The notes: generated from the letters alone by a model not told the origin. A stretch of DNA of 64,000 nt from Onchocerca volvulus (GCA_000499405.2 HG738138.1:1488001-1552000); one strand, 5' to 3'; positions 47,176 to 62,132 are shown, counted from the first letter of the stretch. Translations and numbers: made by a program.

Positions 47176-50100
47176 GTCAAAATTCGATTGAATATAAACA
47201 AATTTTATTGGTGTGTCATGTGGATCGAAGTGTAATCTTTGTTGATTAGATTTGAATCAATATTTTCTCATCAATTAAAAAATTATTTCAATCTTAATAA
47301 ATCTTTTCCAATCGAATCGAATTTTTCTCAATATTTTTTGTAGCATCACTAATAAATGTGCGCTTATTATCAACAACATATTGTTCAAATAAACTTTGAA
47401 TTCAATTTATTAAATTTTAAAACTTCAAAAATTACAAAGGTATCATAATAGCAATTGAAATGCTGAGTTTATTAGTGTTAATTCCTTTCTCGTTACGTAA
47501 ACGTTACGTCATCCATACAAATCTTTTTTGTGATTACAAATAAATGCCAAGGAATTACATAAATTTCAAGAATTTATGATAGAAATTTCTTATCTAGCCT
47601 TTTTCTTTCTTTTCTTTTCTTTTTTTTTTTTTTTTAATCGCGATAGGATTTAGAACCATCTTGTCAATATTATCAAAAAAAAAGCTTCAAAATATATAGT
47701 ATTCATAAAACACATAGCAATTGATAATTCTATTTTCAAGCATCATCACATTTTGAAATAAATTTTTTTGTCGACATTAAACAGTTAATGACAAAATATT
47801 TGCATATTATTGAGTAGTATTATTTAAAAAGTGAAGGAAATAAATGATTTTCATTTTTGGAAACAGTCAAGAAATGAAATACAATCTTATTAATTTCAAT
47901 GATATTTAAATGATAAGAAATATTGTAAAATAGAGGAATTATTCGAAATCAAAAAGTTATTGATTGATGATTGCTGAGAAAATTTATTTCAGTAGCATGA
48001 AAAATCGGGATAAATTAAGAAAAGACATGTGCAGATTAATTAATTAGTGTAAAATGTAAGGTTTGAAATACTTGAAACTTTTTTTTTTCTTAAAAGAAAA
48101 GTTTAGCAATTAGTTCAGAGAATTGTTTTTTTGAGATATGCATTCTTCGAATGAAATTTATAATTAGAAATTTCGAAAATGTTTGAATAGATCAGATTTC
48201 CTTGAAAATTGCTCTTTTTTATTGAATTTGATCAAATAGTTTGACTATATTGCAGGATTCGATGATTGATTGCCAACTTTTGAAATATTGAAAAGATCTT
48301 CAAGGAAAAAAAAATTAATTAAACCGTGGAACATAATTTTCTTCATATTCTTCATATACTTTTTAATTTGCATCATTGTAACATTATTGCGGGAATAAAT
48401 TTCAATTTCAGTATTTTAAAATTTCAATTTGGCGCAAAATTTCAAACTAGAGCTTTAATAAAATTTAAAAAAAAAAGAAGAAAAAAAACCATTTATGATC
48501 AATTATTGAATCAGAATGATGATTGTATCAGCAATTTAAAACATCGTGATGATCCGAATATTGATTTGCTTTTTACACTTTTCTAGTGACGTACTTCACG
48601 TATTTCCTTTTTTGTTGTATTTCACGTATATTCTTTCTTATTATCTGTGTAAGTCTAATTGTGTCAATCAAATTATTCCAGCTTAATACATCTGTTAGTT
48701 AAATGTAACTACTAAATTGAGAATATTTCTTTATTCTTCTTTTTTTTTTTCTTTTAAAGAAAGAAAAATTCAATTCAAATAAGAAAAAAAAAAAGATTTA
48801 TTTGTAACAAATTATAAGACACTCTACAAGAATGAATAATAATAAGAAAAAAAAAACAAACAAACAAAACGAGTAACAAATGCTTAAATTTTTTGAATAT
48901 TTCACAGTAATAATAATTAATACAATTTGGAATTTTTATGCAAAAAAAAAAAAAAAGAGGAAAAAAGAAACAAAAAAAGACGATTTTTTTAACATATCAA
49001 ATAAATAAACAATCTTTCTCATTCCTTTTTTTTTTTTTTTTTTTTTTCTATTGAATAATATAAAATATCAAAAAAAAAATTAGTGATAAAAAGCTTTAAA
49101 TTAGGAACAGAAAAAGTAAGTAGTTTAATTATTTAATTCGATTCAAATTCAAATTTTTTTTTAGGCATAACACATTGAGAACTGATGGAAAAAAATATTT
49201 CATCAAAAATTAATAACAGTAAACAAGATAAATTTGATTTCTTCGATGATAATATGATAGAAAAATTTATAATAAACACTGATTAACCGAACAACGAAAA
49301 AAAAAAGAAGAAATTGGCACATACATGTTTCATGAACGATTTAGAATGAAGTGTAATATTAAAAATTTTCAAATTTTCATTTCAATTCGATTAATTAGGA
49401 ATTTTAAAATAAGATTTTTTCTTCCTTCTCTCAAGATATAGATTTTAAGACTGAAAATGTTGTAAATTTTATTAAAATTTTGCACATTTTCAATTTATTT
49501 TTATATTCGAAAATTTAGATTACTTTACTTATCACTTTTTTTCATAAAATCGGAAGCTTAAAACTAATTATATTAATAATAATAATTTTAAAAATATGGA
49601 AATTTTTTGTTTTCTCGGAATAAATTAAAATATAAAATATTTTTGTACTAAGGTGCCATCAATAAAAAGTATTAATTAAATTCTTATAAAATCATAAAAT
49701 GAGCATTAAATTCTTAAATTAAGTTTCAAATTACATCAAAACAATGAAAGTAAATTGTATTTGTACAGCAGTAATCGCTGCTGAAAGATATGGCAAGTGA
49801 ATTGTTACAGAGTAAATTAAAATACTGAATTAAGCAGAAATCAAATAATGAATAAACAGTAATAAACAATTTACGATATACACCTGACTATTTTTTCGGT
49901 TTATGTTTAATTATTTTAATTAGAGATGAAATGATAGAAAGCAATTATCGATCGCTCTAATTTAGACTTTAACAAAAGCATTCCAAATTTTGCTTTTTTT
50001 TTTTTTTTTTTTTTAGAATAAGGGAAATCGGAATAAAAAGAATGTAACATTTGATAAAATTGATACATAAATCAAACAAGTGAGTTTTAGAAATTCAAAT

Positions 50101-50407
50101 TTAACTTTGGATAAGTAGATTTGAATTTTCTAATGCTTAAATTTAACAAATTCTCTCAGGAAATAAAGACAAAATTGATATATCGAGAAGACAATTAATT
50201 TTACCGCTTTTTTTCTTAAAAAAAAAAAAAAAAAGAAATTATGGAAAGAGATATGAAAAGGCTGCAAAAAATGTTCCATAATCTAGCTATAAAAAAAAAA
50301 AAAAAAAAAAAAAGTAGAAAATTGGAAATATATCGGAAAATCCATGATTTGATGATCCTGTTAATGCCACATTAAAGAAACCGCTATATTTAAACACAAA
50401 TCAATAT

Positions 50408-53400
50408 TTACATATTCATAACCCTATATGGGCCTTGCATCTTGAGGTACTGAAAAACAAAAGAATTAAATTACATATAAATAAATAAATAAGTAAATGA
50501 TTCAAAATAACAATTTACGATTTCAAATTTAAATATGTCTTAAATATTTAACAAGACAATTACCTGAATAACAAGAGAAGGGCCACCCGCGGTGATTTCG
50601 GGAGGTATCTGTGACAAGGGACAATTTTCAATTGACATTATTTCAAGTGATGCACATAGCGCAAGTTCAAATGGCAGATTATGAAGCGATGGATTATCAT
50701 TGATATAAAGACTTTTCAGCGAATCCAAATTACCTTTAATTGAAAAAATAAATGAAATACTAAAATTCCTCAAACATGCTAAAATTCAAAAATTTTAATT
50801 GATACAAACATATAATATTATCAATAAAGATTGGAATAATTGCCAAAGATTCAGAAATTCATATTTCTATACTTATAAATGAAAAAAATATAAACACTAA
50901 ATCAATTCGGAAGAAAATTTGAAATAGTTCAAAAATTTCAAATCAATACAATTTCAGAATAACACCATAATAAATACTTTTGAAATTAGATTTAAACATT
51001 TTTTTTTTTTTTTTTGAAAAATTTGACTAACCGATCTCCTCAGGTAGAGATGTTAAGCTATTTTCTCCTGCTCGTAAATCGGTCAAATTGGTCAGATTTC
51101 TAAAAATCATTAAAATGATGATAATTGAACAAAAAGTACAAGAAAGAATGAACTCCAATCTAAGATTGAATTAAATTAGATTCAAAAGTTTAAACTAACC
51201 CAATTGTTCGCGGTAGGCTTATTAATTTATTGGATTGTATCCAAAGTTTTGTCAAACTTGTCACAAAACCTGCAATAATATTCACTCGTTATTTTTCACA
51301 AAATGAAGTGAAAAATTTTTCAAAAATTCCGAACTTGAACTAACCAATTTCATTGGGTATTGCGTCCAATTCATTTTCTTCCAAATCCAATTCACGAAGT
51401 TTTTTCAAACTACCAATTTGTGGTGGAAGCTTTTTGAGCATATTATTGCTCAATACTAATACCTGCAAAGAGCTAATTAATTTTCCAAAGTTTAATCAAA
51501 AATAGAAACTTGGAAAAGGAAATTCTTGCAGACATATATTATTTAAATGCTATTTTTTGGTAATACCTCTAAATTAACAAGCTTATCAACATCATCAGGA
51601 AGCACGCGAAGTTGATTTGTTGATAAATTCAATTCCGTCATTGCTAGCCAACAACCCATGTCTAGAAAAAGCCATTTTGAAAAAGCGTATCAAAAGTCAA
51701 ATAAAGCAATCCTAACTGATTTAACAAATGAAAAGATAAGTGAATGTTCAGAAAATTTTAAACTGTTAGGAAATGAAATTCTGAAACAACAAGAAAATAA
51801 TTAATTTAAGTTCATAGGAAAATTCGAAAAACTAAAAAATGAAATTTTAATTTGGAAAATAAAAGATATTTTGAATGTAAATAAAACTATAAAAATGGAA
51901 GAATATTCCAGTAATACGTATATAAATGTGTAAGTTAATTAATTATTTATAACAAATTAGTAAAAAAAAAAAAAAAAAAAGTTAATTCTTTATAAACAAA
52001 CCAACCAAGCGGCATTGAAGTAAGAGCATTCTCTTTTAAATTAAGTTTGCTTAGACCGGTAGCTTTTGAAAATATTCCGAATGGTATTTTCGCTATTCCA
52101 TTATGCTCCATGTTAATCGACTGAAATTTAAAATTTTAATAAAAACTTGACTATTCGAAATTAATTTTAAAATGGCATTATTTTTTTGTCACAATTTTTT
52201 TTCATGAAATTTTAAAACGCATATTTTATTTACAATTAGATATAATTTTGTAAAAAAGTATCCACTTTTATTTCATATTTCAATAAAATGCAGCCTACAT
52301 TGAACTAGTGAAGGATATCGAGAAATATTATCATTGAAATTTGAGTTAGTCGAGATTATGACCGAGAAATGGAAATTTCTCACTTATATTTTCCAACTAT
52401 TCTCGAAAAAGAAACTTTGGAATGAAGTTCTCAGGAAATCTTGGAAGGAAGTTAAGTTTCAGGGCATTTGAGAGTTTTATTTTTTCTTCTTTACATTTGA
52501 TAACATAAAGTACTGATATCAGCACTTACGAACAAAAGTCAATATATTTAAATTTCGTAAAAAAAAAAAAAAAAATTTTACGGTAAGTTTATTAAATCTA
52601 ATAAGTATTAAATGTAATGTTTCTAATTCTCTTGTTAAAATTACCATTTTTTTTTGAATTTTTCTTTTTAAAATTCATGGGAAAAAACTTTTTCTCTAAA
52701 TTGCGCTTTCTTTTTTTAATGGAAAAAACATACCACACAAGATGTAAATTGTTGAGGTCCACCAGATGGAAAAACGGTTAATTCATTACGACTCAAATTT
52801 ATCGTTTTTAAATTCGGCAATGAAGCAAGCATACCTTCCTGGAAAAAAAAAGAAAAAAAGGAAAGGTATATTTTTCGTTTTTTTAAAATTGGAAAAAAGA
52901 AATCCTCACAATTAATATATATTACTGACATATTGATAATGGTAAAGTTGAAATTTAAAAATCAATAATTACTTAATTAAATCACTTTAGATACTTAATT
53001 TTCAATTTGAACCATGCTTAAACTTAAAAGTATCACAGAAGTACAGAACAATAAATGAGAATGAATTACCGGTAAAGCTTCTAATTGATTACTTTCAACT
53101 ATGAACTCTTCCAATTTATGACAGAATGCCATTCCAGATGGTAAATGTCGTAATTTGTTATAACGTATACCCAATCGAATTAAATTTTGCAAATTACCCA
53201 TCGATTCGGGTAACGATACGAGATCATTGTGTTGTAAATCTAGCTGTGTAAGCTCTGAACATTCACCAATTTCTGAAAATTAAAAATAATATTACCAATA
53301 TTTTATGTAATTTAGTAAACAATGACAAATTTTTCATTTCCCTTTAATTTCAAAACATTTCAAATATTGAATAATTCATTGCAATTTGCAGAAAATAGAT

Positions 53401-56400
53401 TAGATTAATTTTTAGATAATTAATTTTTGCTTTAATATGAAAATTGTTGAGAATAACATATGTTTATATAACTTGTAATATGTATTAAAGCATAGCCATA
53501 AAACCATAAGAAAATATGATATTATTAAGCCGATCATTTTTAATTTTAACAAAATTCATAAAATATATAATACTATAATCGCTAATTTTATTTGTATTTT
53601 TAAAATGTCTAAATAACAAATAAATGAGATAAAATATAAACCGTCAGGAATTGTCCTTAAATGATTGTAACTGAGCAAGCAAACAACAAGCGATTTAATT
53701 TGTCCAATTGTTGAAGGTAATTCGCGAATTTTATTTTCTCGTAAATCAATCATTTTCAATCGTTTTAAACGGCCAATTTCGGGACCAATTGAAACAATCC
53801 GATTGTACCGTAACCACAACGTTTCCAATGAACTAATTTGATAGATAACGGGTGGTAACTGAAAAATAAAACAATAAGACAAAAATTCGACAGAAAAAAA
53901 ATGCGACAATTTTTTTCGCAATTTCTATTCTCAATCAATTTTTTTTTTCTCTTTTTTATCAATGTTTTAATTCAAAAATACAATTAAACAGTTAAAATTT
54001 TAAGCAAATTTGTTGATTTGAAAAAAAAAAAAGTTAATTAATTTTTCGAGATGTATCAAATTTTGAATTCATATTTTATTGCAATTAATTTGCTTTTGAG
54101 CATTTTTGGGTCAGAGTTACGAGAAATTTCTAATAATTTTTCGAAATATTTTATTCCTTTTTTTTTTTTTTTTTTTTGTTATTTTTCATTTTCTCGAAAA
54201 AATAAATAACCAACCTCGCAAAGTTTGTTGTGACGTAAATCAAGTGTTTCAAGATGGGTAAGCGCTGCGAGCGTATCCGGTAATGATGTAAGACCATTTT
54301 CGCTTAAACCCAATTTTTTCAAATTAACTAAATTACCAATTTCATTTGGTAATACGGCTAATTTGTTTTTATACAGAAATAATTCCGTCAATTGGACTAA
54401 ATCACGAATGGATGATGGAATGCTTACAATCTGAAATTGGTAAAGTATTTGATAATTTCAAAATATTTCAACAATGCTAATTATTGTAATATTATTTCTA
54501 ATTCAAATTAATTTTTATTATATTAATCATTTCAGTTAGTAAAATCTGATTGAACGCTGTTTGCTTCTCAACGGGTCAAAGGTTAAAATTGCTAGTAAAT
54601 TAACAATAAGTTGCACATCCAAAATGGATCGTTGCTAATTAATACCGATTTCGAAGTGTATGATATTTACAATAAAATTACAGAAACTTACGTCGGAAGA
54701 GCTCAAATCCAATCGTGTTTCGTCATTATCCCTGCACTTTTGCAAATCTCTTTGCAAATCCTGCAAAATTAATCAATATTTCACAAAAAATATAGTTTAG
54801 ACTAATTAATTCAATAAAAATTCACTAAACTCATAAATTTTCGATTTAAAATTTCCAAAATTTAAGACAATTACATCAAAAAGTTAAGTCGAAGAATATG
54901 TAAAAAAAACAATTGGCGAAATAATGCTATTCATTTTTTTTAAATAAAAAATGAAATTTTCTCTTCTATCATATTATAACTCTCTTCATTGATGCAAAAT
55001 TTCTTTAAATTGAATTTTTTTTTTTTTTTTTTTTTTAATAAAATGTTTGGTAATGCACTTGTCCTTTTTTCTTTTTTTTTTTTTTTCTTTTTGCATTCAA
55101 GATAATTAGATAAGTAATTTAGCTTGGTAATGGATGTTCACAATTGTTAAAATTATTTGTTAGAAATACCATAAAAATTGATTAAGTTTTCTTTCTATGC
55201 TTTCTCGAGAATATTCCGAGAAATAAAATAAAATGTTCCTTCGAAAGAACCTGTTTTATTTCTCGTTCTTTCTCTCTCTCTCTTCAGTGGTAATATTTTT
55301 TTCGAACATTTTAACCCACTCCATTAATGCGCATTTTTTTTTTTTTTTTTAGCAAGCAATAAAACTCTTTAAATTCAATTTTATTGCTTTGGAAAAAAAA
55401 AAAAAAGAAAAAAAGAAAAAAATTTTGGTATTCACTTATTTCCAAGCCATCAATTCTTCCGATTTCTTATGCTTGATTTGAAATGAAATTTTAAAAAAGA
55501 AAAATAAAAGGAAGTACAATGAATCGTTTTGGATGATAGCAAAATAGATCATTGAATCTGTCAATCTTTCTAGGTAGATTGAAGAATGATATATCTGTCA
55601 AAGTTTGCGTCATCTCTCTTCTGTGGTAGATTGAAAAGTTGAATTAGCAATTTTCAACCAATCAATACCACATATATAATTTCGTCTAAGCTATCTTATT
55701 TCTATTTTTTGATAAAAAAATTTTTAAAAAAATATGATTTTGAAGTTATTTTGAAATTTTGAAGAGATTTTTCGTAATTTTGAAGAAAAATTTAGCTAAA
55801 TTAATGAAAGAAATTAAAGATACTTTAGTTTAAAAAAAAAAAATGAAATTATGAGATAGCATATTAATATTTTGCTAAAAAAAAAAAGGAAGCAAAAAGG
55901 AATCAAATTTATAAATACCAATTTATTAATGAACTTATCGCAAATATCTTTCTAATAATTGAAACAAGATATATATAAAAATTTCTAATTAAAAAAAAAA
56001 AAAAAAAAAAATAATGGATAATTTTCATAGAGAAATGCATCGTTTTCGTTTTTTTTTTTCCTTTTTTTTTCAAATATAATACAAACATTTTAAAAAATAT
56101 ATAAATTTATCATGGGAATAAGAAAGATAGAAGATGAAAGTAAAGCCTATAAGTTGCTGTGAAAATATCGAAGAATTTTGAGTAATTTAGTAACTTTCGT
56201 TTTTCATTAAAATATATTTGATTCAAATAATTGACTGATTTTAATACTTGCTAATATTCAAATTTTCATCATTAATTTGATCAATGCTACAGCTGCATAG
56301 TTTACAAAAGGAAGTTTCGTTAAACAACAAAAGAGAATAAAAATGTTTTATTCAAAATGATGAAATTATGAGATCGTATATTAAAATTTTGCAGAAAAAA

Positions 56401-57458
56401 AAAATTGGATTGCAAAAATTGGGATAGATTAATGATATGATTTACCGGTATTAAATTTGATTTTAATTTCTGAGAGAAACAAAATTCTTGCTCATCGACA
56501 AACGATAAATTAGTATGTAAAAGGAATAGGATGATAAAAAGAGAATTTAAAATTTTACAATACTTTAAAATTGCTTTAAAACATGAAAATGCTTTAAAAG
56601 GAGAATGGATAAAAATGAAGAAGTGACTTGTATTCAACTTGAGATTAACCGAAAAAATAAAACTAGAATGAATCATACTAAGATTGAACTATTTATAAAT
56701 GAGTCAACAAAAATTCAATAATAATAAAATCCAAAATTCTGACAGATAAGCAAAATAAATGAAATTTTTGGGAGGAAAGTTGGAACCGATATACTAAATT
56801 AATTAAAACATTATCTTAGAATTCTTTAATTACTAAGAGATATTGTAGAAAGGATTTCAAGAAAAAAAAAATTAGGTGATATTTCAACTAAATAATTAAA
56901 AAATTAATAACAATAATAACTTATTTTTTTAGGTAAAAAAACAGATTGAATTTTACGAAAAAAAACAGAAAATTGAAAAAAATTATGGACCCGTCGTGGA
57001 CGTTCGCCGAAATTTTTGGATTGTGTCGGACGTTCGGACAGGCTACTTCGATATTTACCACGCGCGAAACTTGATAAACGTTCGATGAATGCACCCGGCG
57101 ATTTACTTCGGGTAACTTTCGAATTTTTTCCATTTTCTTTCGATGATGGACGAAATTCGAAATTTGTTGTTGCTGTTGCTGATGACGATGATGATGATGA
57201 TGATGATAATGAAGTGATAAAACGAGCTGATTGTTGTTGTTCATTACTATTACTATTACAATTAGTATTGCTATGATTGTTGGTACCACTTGTAAAATCA
57301 GGTCGACCGTTTAATTTTGCCGCTTCTTTAGCAATATCAGTCATTTTTTCAGCAGTACGAATACAAAATCGTATGGCATCCGGAATTCGGGTTGTTGACG
57401 GAAATGAAGTGGTGGTCGAATGGCCAAATCTGTTACTGTTACTGCTAGCCAGTTCGCC
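50408..57458 (-). CDS. soc-2 / shoc2: Leucine-rich repeat protein SHOC2 (SUR-8/SOC-2)
   Basis: Scaffold that with PP1 and MRAS dephosphorylates RAF and promotes Ras-MAPK signalling. Thirteen minus-strand exons: 56991-57458, 54692-54760, 54215-54430, 53642-53858, 53070-53272, 52734-52838, 52006-52120, 51567-51661, 51345-51462, 51200-51269, 51032-51099, 50564-50733 and 50408-50449; phases agree. About twenty LRRs of 22-24 residues begin at [20 protein letters not shown] and end with the family signature [50 protein letters not shown]. Introns often cut after LP or at G of the repeat. The N-terminal exon is Ser/Asn/Gln-rich with poly-Ser and differs from the Lys-rich vertebrate N-terminus; no clear RVxF PP1 motif was seen in it. 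The exon is open from an acceptor-like AG at 57459; its first ATG (57342-57344, [14 protein letters not shown]) would give 613 aa (human 582). Earlier exons may exist upstream. The 56991 donor (GTCCAT) is weak. Confidence 0.96.
54761..56990 (-). other. Intron 1 (identified part) of SHOC2
   Basis: About 2.2 kb between the Ser-rich exon and the first LRR exon. AT-rich, with many poly-A and poly-T runs. No additional exon was recognised, though the weak donor at 56990 leaves room for a small one. Confidence 0.6.
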
Positions 57459-60400
57459 CTGTTTTCGCAAAATTTTTCCGATAGAATAGATAAATATAGT
57501 ACAGTATAGTATAGTGTAGTATAAATATTAGCCAATATAGTAATATTTATCAGCTTTAAAAATACAAAAATTAATAAAAATTAAGAATTAAAATTAAAGC
57601 AGCAAAAAATAAAGCGCAAAAAGAAAGAAGAAAATAAAAAATTTGAAAAAAAAAAAGAAATTAAAGAAAAAAAACGGTTTTTTTTTTTCTTTGTTTTTTC
57701 AAATTACTCCAATTTTATCAAATGCAATTTGTTGCTGAATTTTAAAAATAAATGAACACACATATTTTTGAACGATGAAAATAAGTATTTACGAAAGAAA
57801 ATTTATGAAATTAAAGAAGGATTTAAAAGAGGACTTATTATTAAACCCTAAAAGAAGCTTTCTTTAAGTATTCTACAAGAATTTATAATCATCAGATTGA
57901 AGAATTTCAAGAATCTTCAATATTTTAAACAATTTAGATAAAGATGAGATATGATGTTAATAATATGGAAAGCATTTTTTCGAAGAGCGCTTATCCAGAA
58001 AAGATCTTCAAAAAAAAAAAAAAAAAAGAAAAGTAGGAATAAATTTAATTTTCAATAAAATAAAAAAAGATCAATAAAATTAATAAAACTTCATTAATAC
58101 AATAGTTAGTAATAAGATGGAAATAATAACGACTGTAAAATTTAATATATTTCGAACGGCAATAAAGTTTGAATGTTTATTTCCAGTCTTTAAATGACTT
58201 CATTGATTAACTTAATTAATTAAGGACATTTGTAACAGACGCGAAAAAAAATTGGGAAAATTCTTGGACTGATACAAAAAATAAAGCTCAACATAAAATG
58301 AGCAAAACTGCTTTTCAAATAAAAAAAATTTTCATGAAAAATTGAAACGAAAAAGTTCAAATTTGTTAAAGATTAAAAAAAAATTTGGAAAAATTTTAAA
58401 AAATTTTTCAGTTTATCCTAATTTATTGGCTAGTGAAAGGATTTTCAACAATCCTTTAATTTTTTCTTCCTGTTTTTGAGCTTAAAAGTAGGAAGAAATG
58501 CTTCATTTATTTCTTTTCATTTTTCATTAAATTTGAGAGCATCTTAAAAATTTCACTTGAATCAAAACATATAATGAGAGCTTAAAAAAGAAGGCTTGAA
58601 AAATGCGTTAATTCATTTTTTCCACAGATTTTTAAATAAAAAAAAAAAAAGCTAATTTAAATGAGGAGAAAAATGTTTTTTTCTCCTGAAAACTGAACTG
58701 TATGACAAAAAAGAAACAAAATATTCGGGCGGGAGAGGGAAAATTAGAAATGAAATTTAATTAAAATGTTTTATGACATAGTAACAAATCCTTTCGCATC
58801 ATAAAATGATGCATTTATAGGAGGCCGATCCATTAACGTTATTTATTAGCATTGTGTTTAAATAATCTTTAAATTTTAAGATGAAAAAAAGCAAAAAAAA
58901 AAATCAAAACTTAATTTCAATACTACAATAAAATATATAAATTCCAAATTGTACATTTTTTCTTTATGTATGGATTTTCCAGAGAAATCTTAATTTGTAA
59001 ATTAAAATTCATCACATATACTTATTTAAATTTCTATATAAATGGTTTGAAATTTTGAATTAAAAATTTTTTAAATAAAAATAAATTACTTTAAAGGTTT
59101 GAATGCTTAAAAAAAAAAAAAAAATGGAAAATTTTTGAACAAATAATTCAATAATTAGTAAAAATAACAATTACAAATATGAGTATTATATTTTTAAAAA
59201 TTAAATTTTCCTTAATTTGCTAAAATAGTAGGAAATGAAATGAAGTGAAGTGTATTTCCAACTACTTAATAATAGTGTAATAGCAAGTGAACAAAATTGA
59301 AATCGATTTCTGGAAAGCTTAGTTCCAAAGACGCATAACAATGAAATGAATGAATGAATGAACGAATTCTCGAGTAAATCCAAGAAACAGACAATATGTA
59401 AACTTTATTTATGTATATTCATATAAAATATTGCCAAAAATTTAAATTATTATTGTTTACCAAATTTCTTTGCCACAAATTTTATTTATTTCCATAAATT
59501 ATTCGAAAATTATTTAAAAAAAAAAAAAAAAAGAAAAGCTTTTTGTTTTTATATTTTCCGATTAAAAAAGCTATCAAATATTCATCAAAAAAAGAAAAAA
59601 AAACCCATATGATTATAATCCATTAATAAAAATTTGTTGCAAATTGCAAATTTCATATTTCTGAACATAATTTCAATTTCAAATATTTTTTTAAAACCGA
59701 TAAATTTTAAATTTTTGTTAAGGAGAAAAGACTATTGGAAATTTTTTTTAAATAAAAGAAAATGGATAAATTGAAAATAGAATGATAAATTGTCGGGAAA
59801 AGATTGGAAGGAATGATTGCGTTGTTTTCTTTGTGTATTAGAAAAGATAAAATAAACAACAAAACGATAAACGATAGGTATTAATTCAAACTTTTCTTCT
59901 TTATGCTCTTCGAAAATTTAGTTTACTACAAATGATAGCACGAAAATATCAATCAATTCCAATGAACTAAAAGAAGTAATAAGATAACATTTTGATTGCT
60001 TATCATGGGTTTTTTTTCCCTTTTTTTTAATGAAAACATTAACTTTTTGCTACTTCTGGTGATAAGCTGTTAATGTTTAACTGATAATGAAATATTCCGG
60101 ATTGATAAAAACATTCATTTCTTTTTTTCTGACTACTCTTTATTTCCGATAAGTGTCATTTTAAAGAAATTATCATGTGTAGGGATAGATGAAATTTTTT
60201 AAATCTCAAATATTAATCATAATTTTCAAATTTTTATTCTTATTTAAATTAGGAGAAAGCTTAGCTAGCCATATATTTCTGATTAGTTTCCCTAAAATGA
60301 GCCTTAAAAAAAAAAGCCAAGCAAGAGCCTAGCAAAAAAAAAAAAAAAAAATTCATTACTAGGAATAATTTATTGAAAAAGGCAAAAAAAAAAAACCAAC

Positions 60401-60917
60401 AAAGTCGTTTGTCAATTGGTTCTTAACAGTCTTAGTATATTTATTTCTCGTTTTTCCCTAAGTTATGTTATACCTCTTTTCCGAAGCAATAAATTACAAG
60501 AAATATTGAAATATTATGTCAATAATTGATAAAATGATTGATAGATGATAATTAGGTCAAAAAAAAAATAAGATAGGTTGTTTAAGAGAGATAAAATTTA
60601 GGATGATATTTTTTTTCGCAACAATTCTCCAAACTTTTCATACTTTTATTATTTTATTTTATTTTATTATCTTTCATCGTTTTATGCAAGAATGTTATAA
60701 TGCTATCATATTTTACATAGTTCGTTTGATTTGCAAATGAAAAATTTTAAATATAATAAATTAAAACAAAAAAAGAGTAATAAACGAGTAAGGAAATGGG
60801 AAATGTCGTCTCGATGGATAATGAAGACTATTCAATTTTATTTTTACTTCAATGAATAAATAAAAAAATTAACTCGTTTCGACCATTTATTTTAATCATT
60901 AATTCCTGATGAAACTT

Positions 60918-60954
<37 letters not shown>

Positions 60955-61976
60955 TGAGTAAAAAATTCTTTTTCAGAAATTAATGATTAAAAGTAGTCTT
61001 AATGAGTTAAAGTGAAACGAAATGGAACAAAAAGGAAAAAAAAGACAGAAATGAGATATTTTTTCAGGTAAAATTTTTATTACGAAAGTAGTAGAAAGTA
61101 TATAACAAAAAGGCATAAATAGTGCAGGATGGCTTTCTGTGTAATCAAAGATTTAAATTGAAATAATGAAAAAAAAAAAAGTGAATTTCATTTTTTTTTT
61201 TCTTTCTAATGTTATTTATCAAATTCGAGAAGAGACGGAAGAACAAAAAAAAATATCATAAATGTGACTGAATAATAGGAATGATCAAAATTCGATAAAT
61301 TATCTTTTTTACGAAAAGTTCAGGAAATTTTTTTTTTTTTTTTTGAATATATACAATAATCGAATATACAAAAAAGGAAAGAGTTCTTTTAATCTTAAAT
61401 CGGAAAATTGAAAAGCCTTAGAAATTATTTGCCTAACATGAAAGAAAATAGATTTGATGGGGCAACAAATGAGACTAAATTACCAATTTATTTTTGCTGA
61501 AAACTGGTTCATGTCATCGAGAAATTGGCCATTTATCATTTCTTTTTTAGTTTTACTTTTTTTTCTCTCAATTTTTAAATGATGGAGAATAAGAATAGGA
61601 ATAGGAATGGAAAGAAATAATGTTGTAAGGAAAAAGATGGATGATAACAAATATAAGCACTATCATCACCATTATCATCATAAAATGAAAAATGAACATT
61701 TCAAAATTAGCAAAATTATATTTCAAAGAAATGATTCAAAAGATTTGATAATGGATAAATGATAAATGATTACTCTAGTTCGTAATTTCTAACATTTCAT
61801 CATTTGAATAAACATGTTATCAATCGTAAGCGATAATAACAATGATCATGTATGTGATAAGAAAAAAAAAAAAGAAAAATAGGAATTGTTGAAGTACTGG
61901 CATAACTAATAAGTTTTGATATCAAATCAATCAACAAATGAAATCATAATAAATGGATAAATAAAAGGATAATATT

Positions 61977-62132
61977 ATGATAATTATAATTATCATTTTA
62001 ATTACCATTTTATTATAATTTCATTCATTTCGGTATATCAACATTATAATAATTATAATTATTATTTTATTATCATTTTTATCATTTTAATTACCATTTT
62101 GTTATCATTTCATTCATTTCGGTATATATCAA
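61977..62132. repeat. Tandem duplication of about 72 bp
   Basis: ATAATTATAATTATCATTTT..ACCATTTT..ATTTCATTCATTTCGGTATAT occurs twice (about 61977-62040 and 62050-62130). The second copy carries an extra TTATCATTTTTATC insert. Confidence 0.8.

Larger units (their letters stand above)
44258..50407. other. Intergenic region between RAD54B and SHOC2
   Basis: Six kilobases upstream of RAD54B and downstream of SHOC2 (both on the minus strand). Contains a 31-bp minisatellite, a diverged duplication and many homopolymers. A plus-strand frame ending at 48586 (KKTIYDQLLNQNDDCISNLK, behind an ATTTCAG) is the most protein-like stretch, but no partner exon was found. No canonical AATAAA for SHOC2 was seen close to its stop. 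Confidence 0.45.

Noticed and set aside
57016..57276. Plus-strand open frame with poly-Asp and hydrophobic end
   Set aside because: It is the antisense shadow of the SHOC2 Ser-rich exon; the poly-Asp is the complement of the TCA poly-Ser tract.
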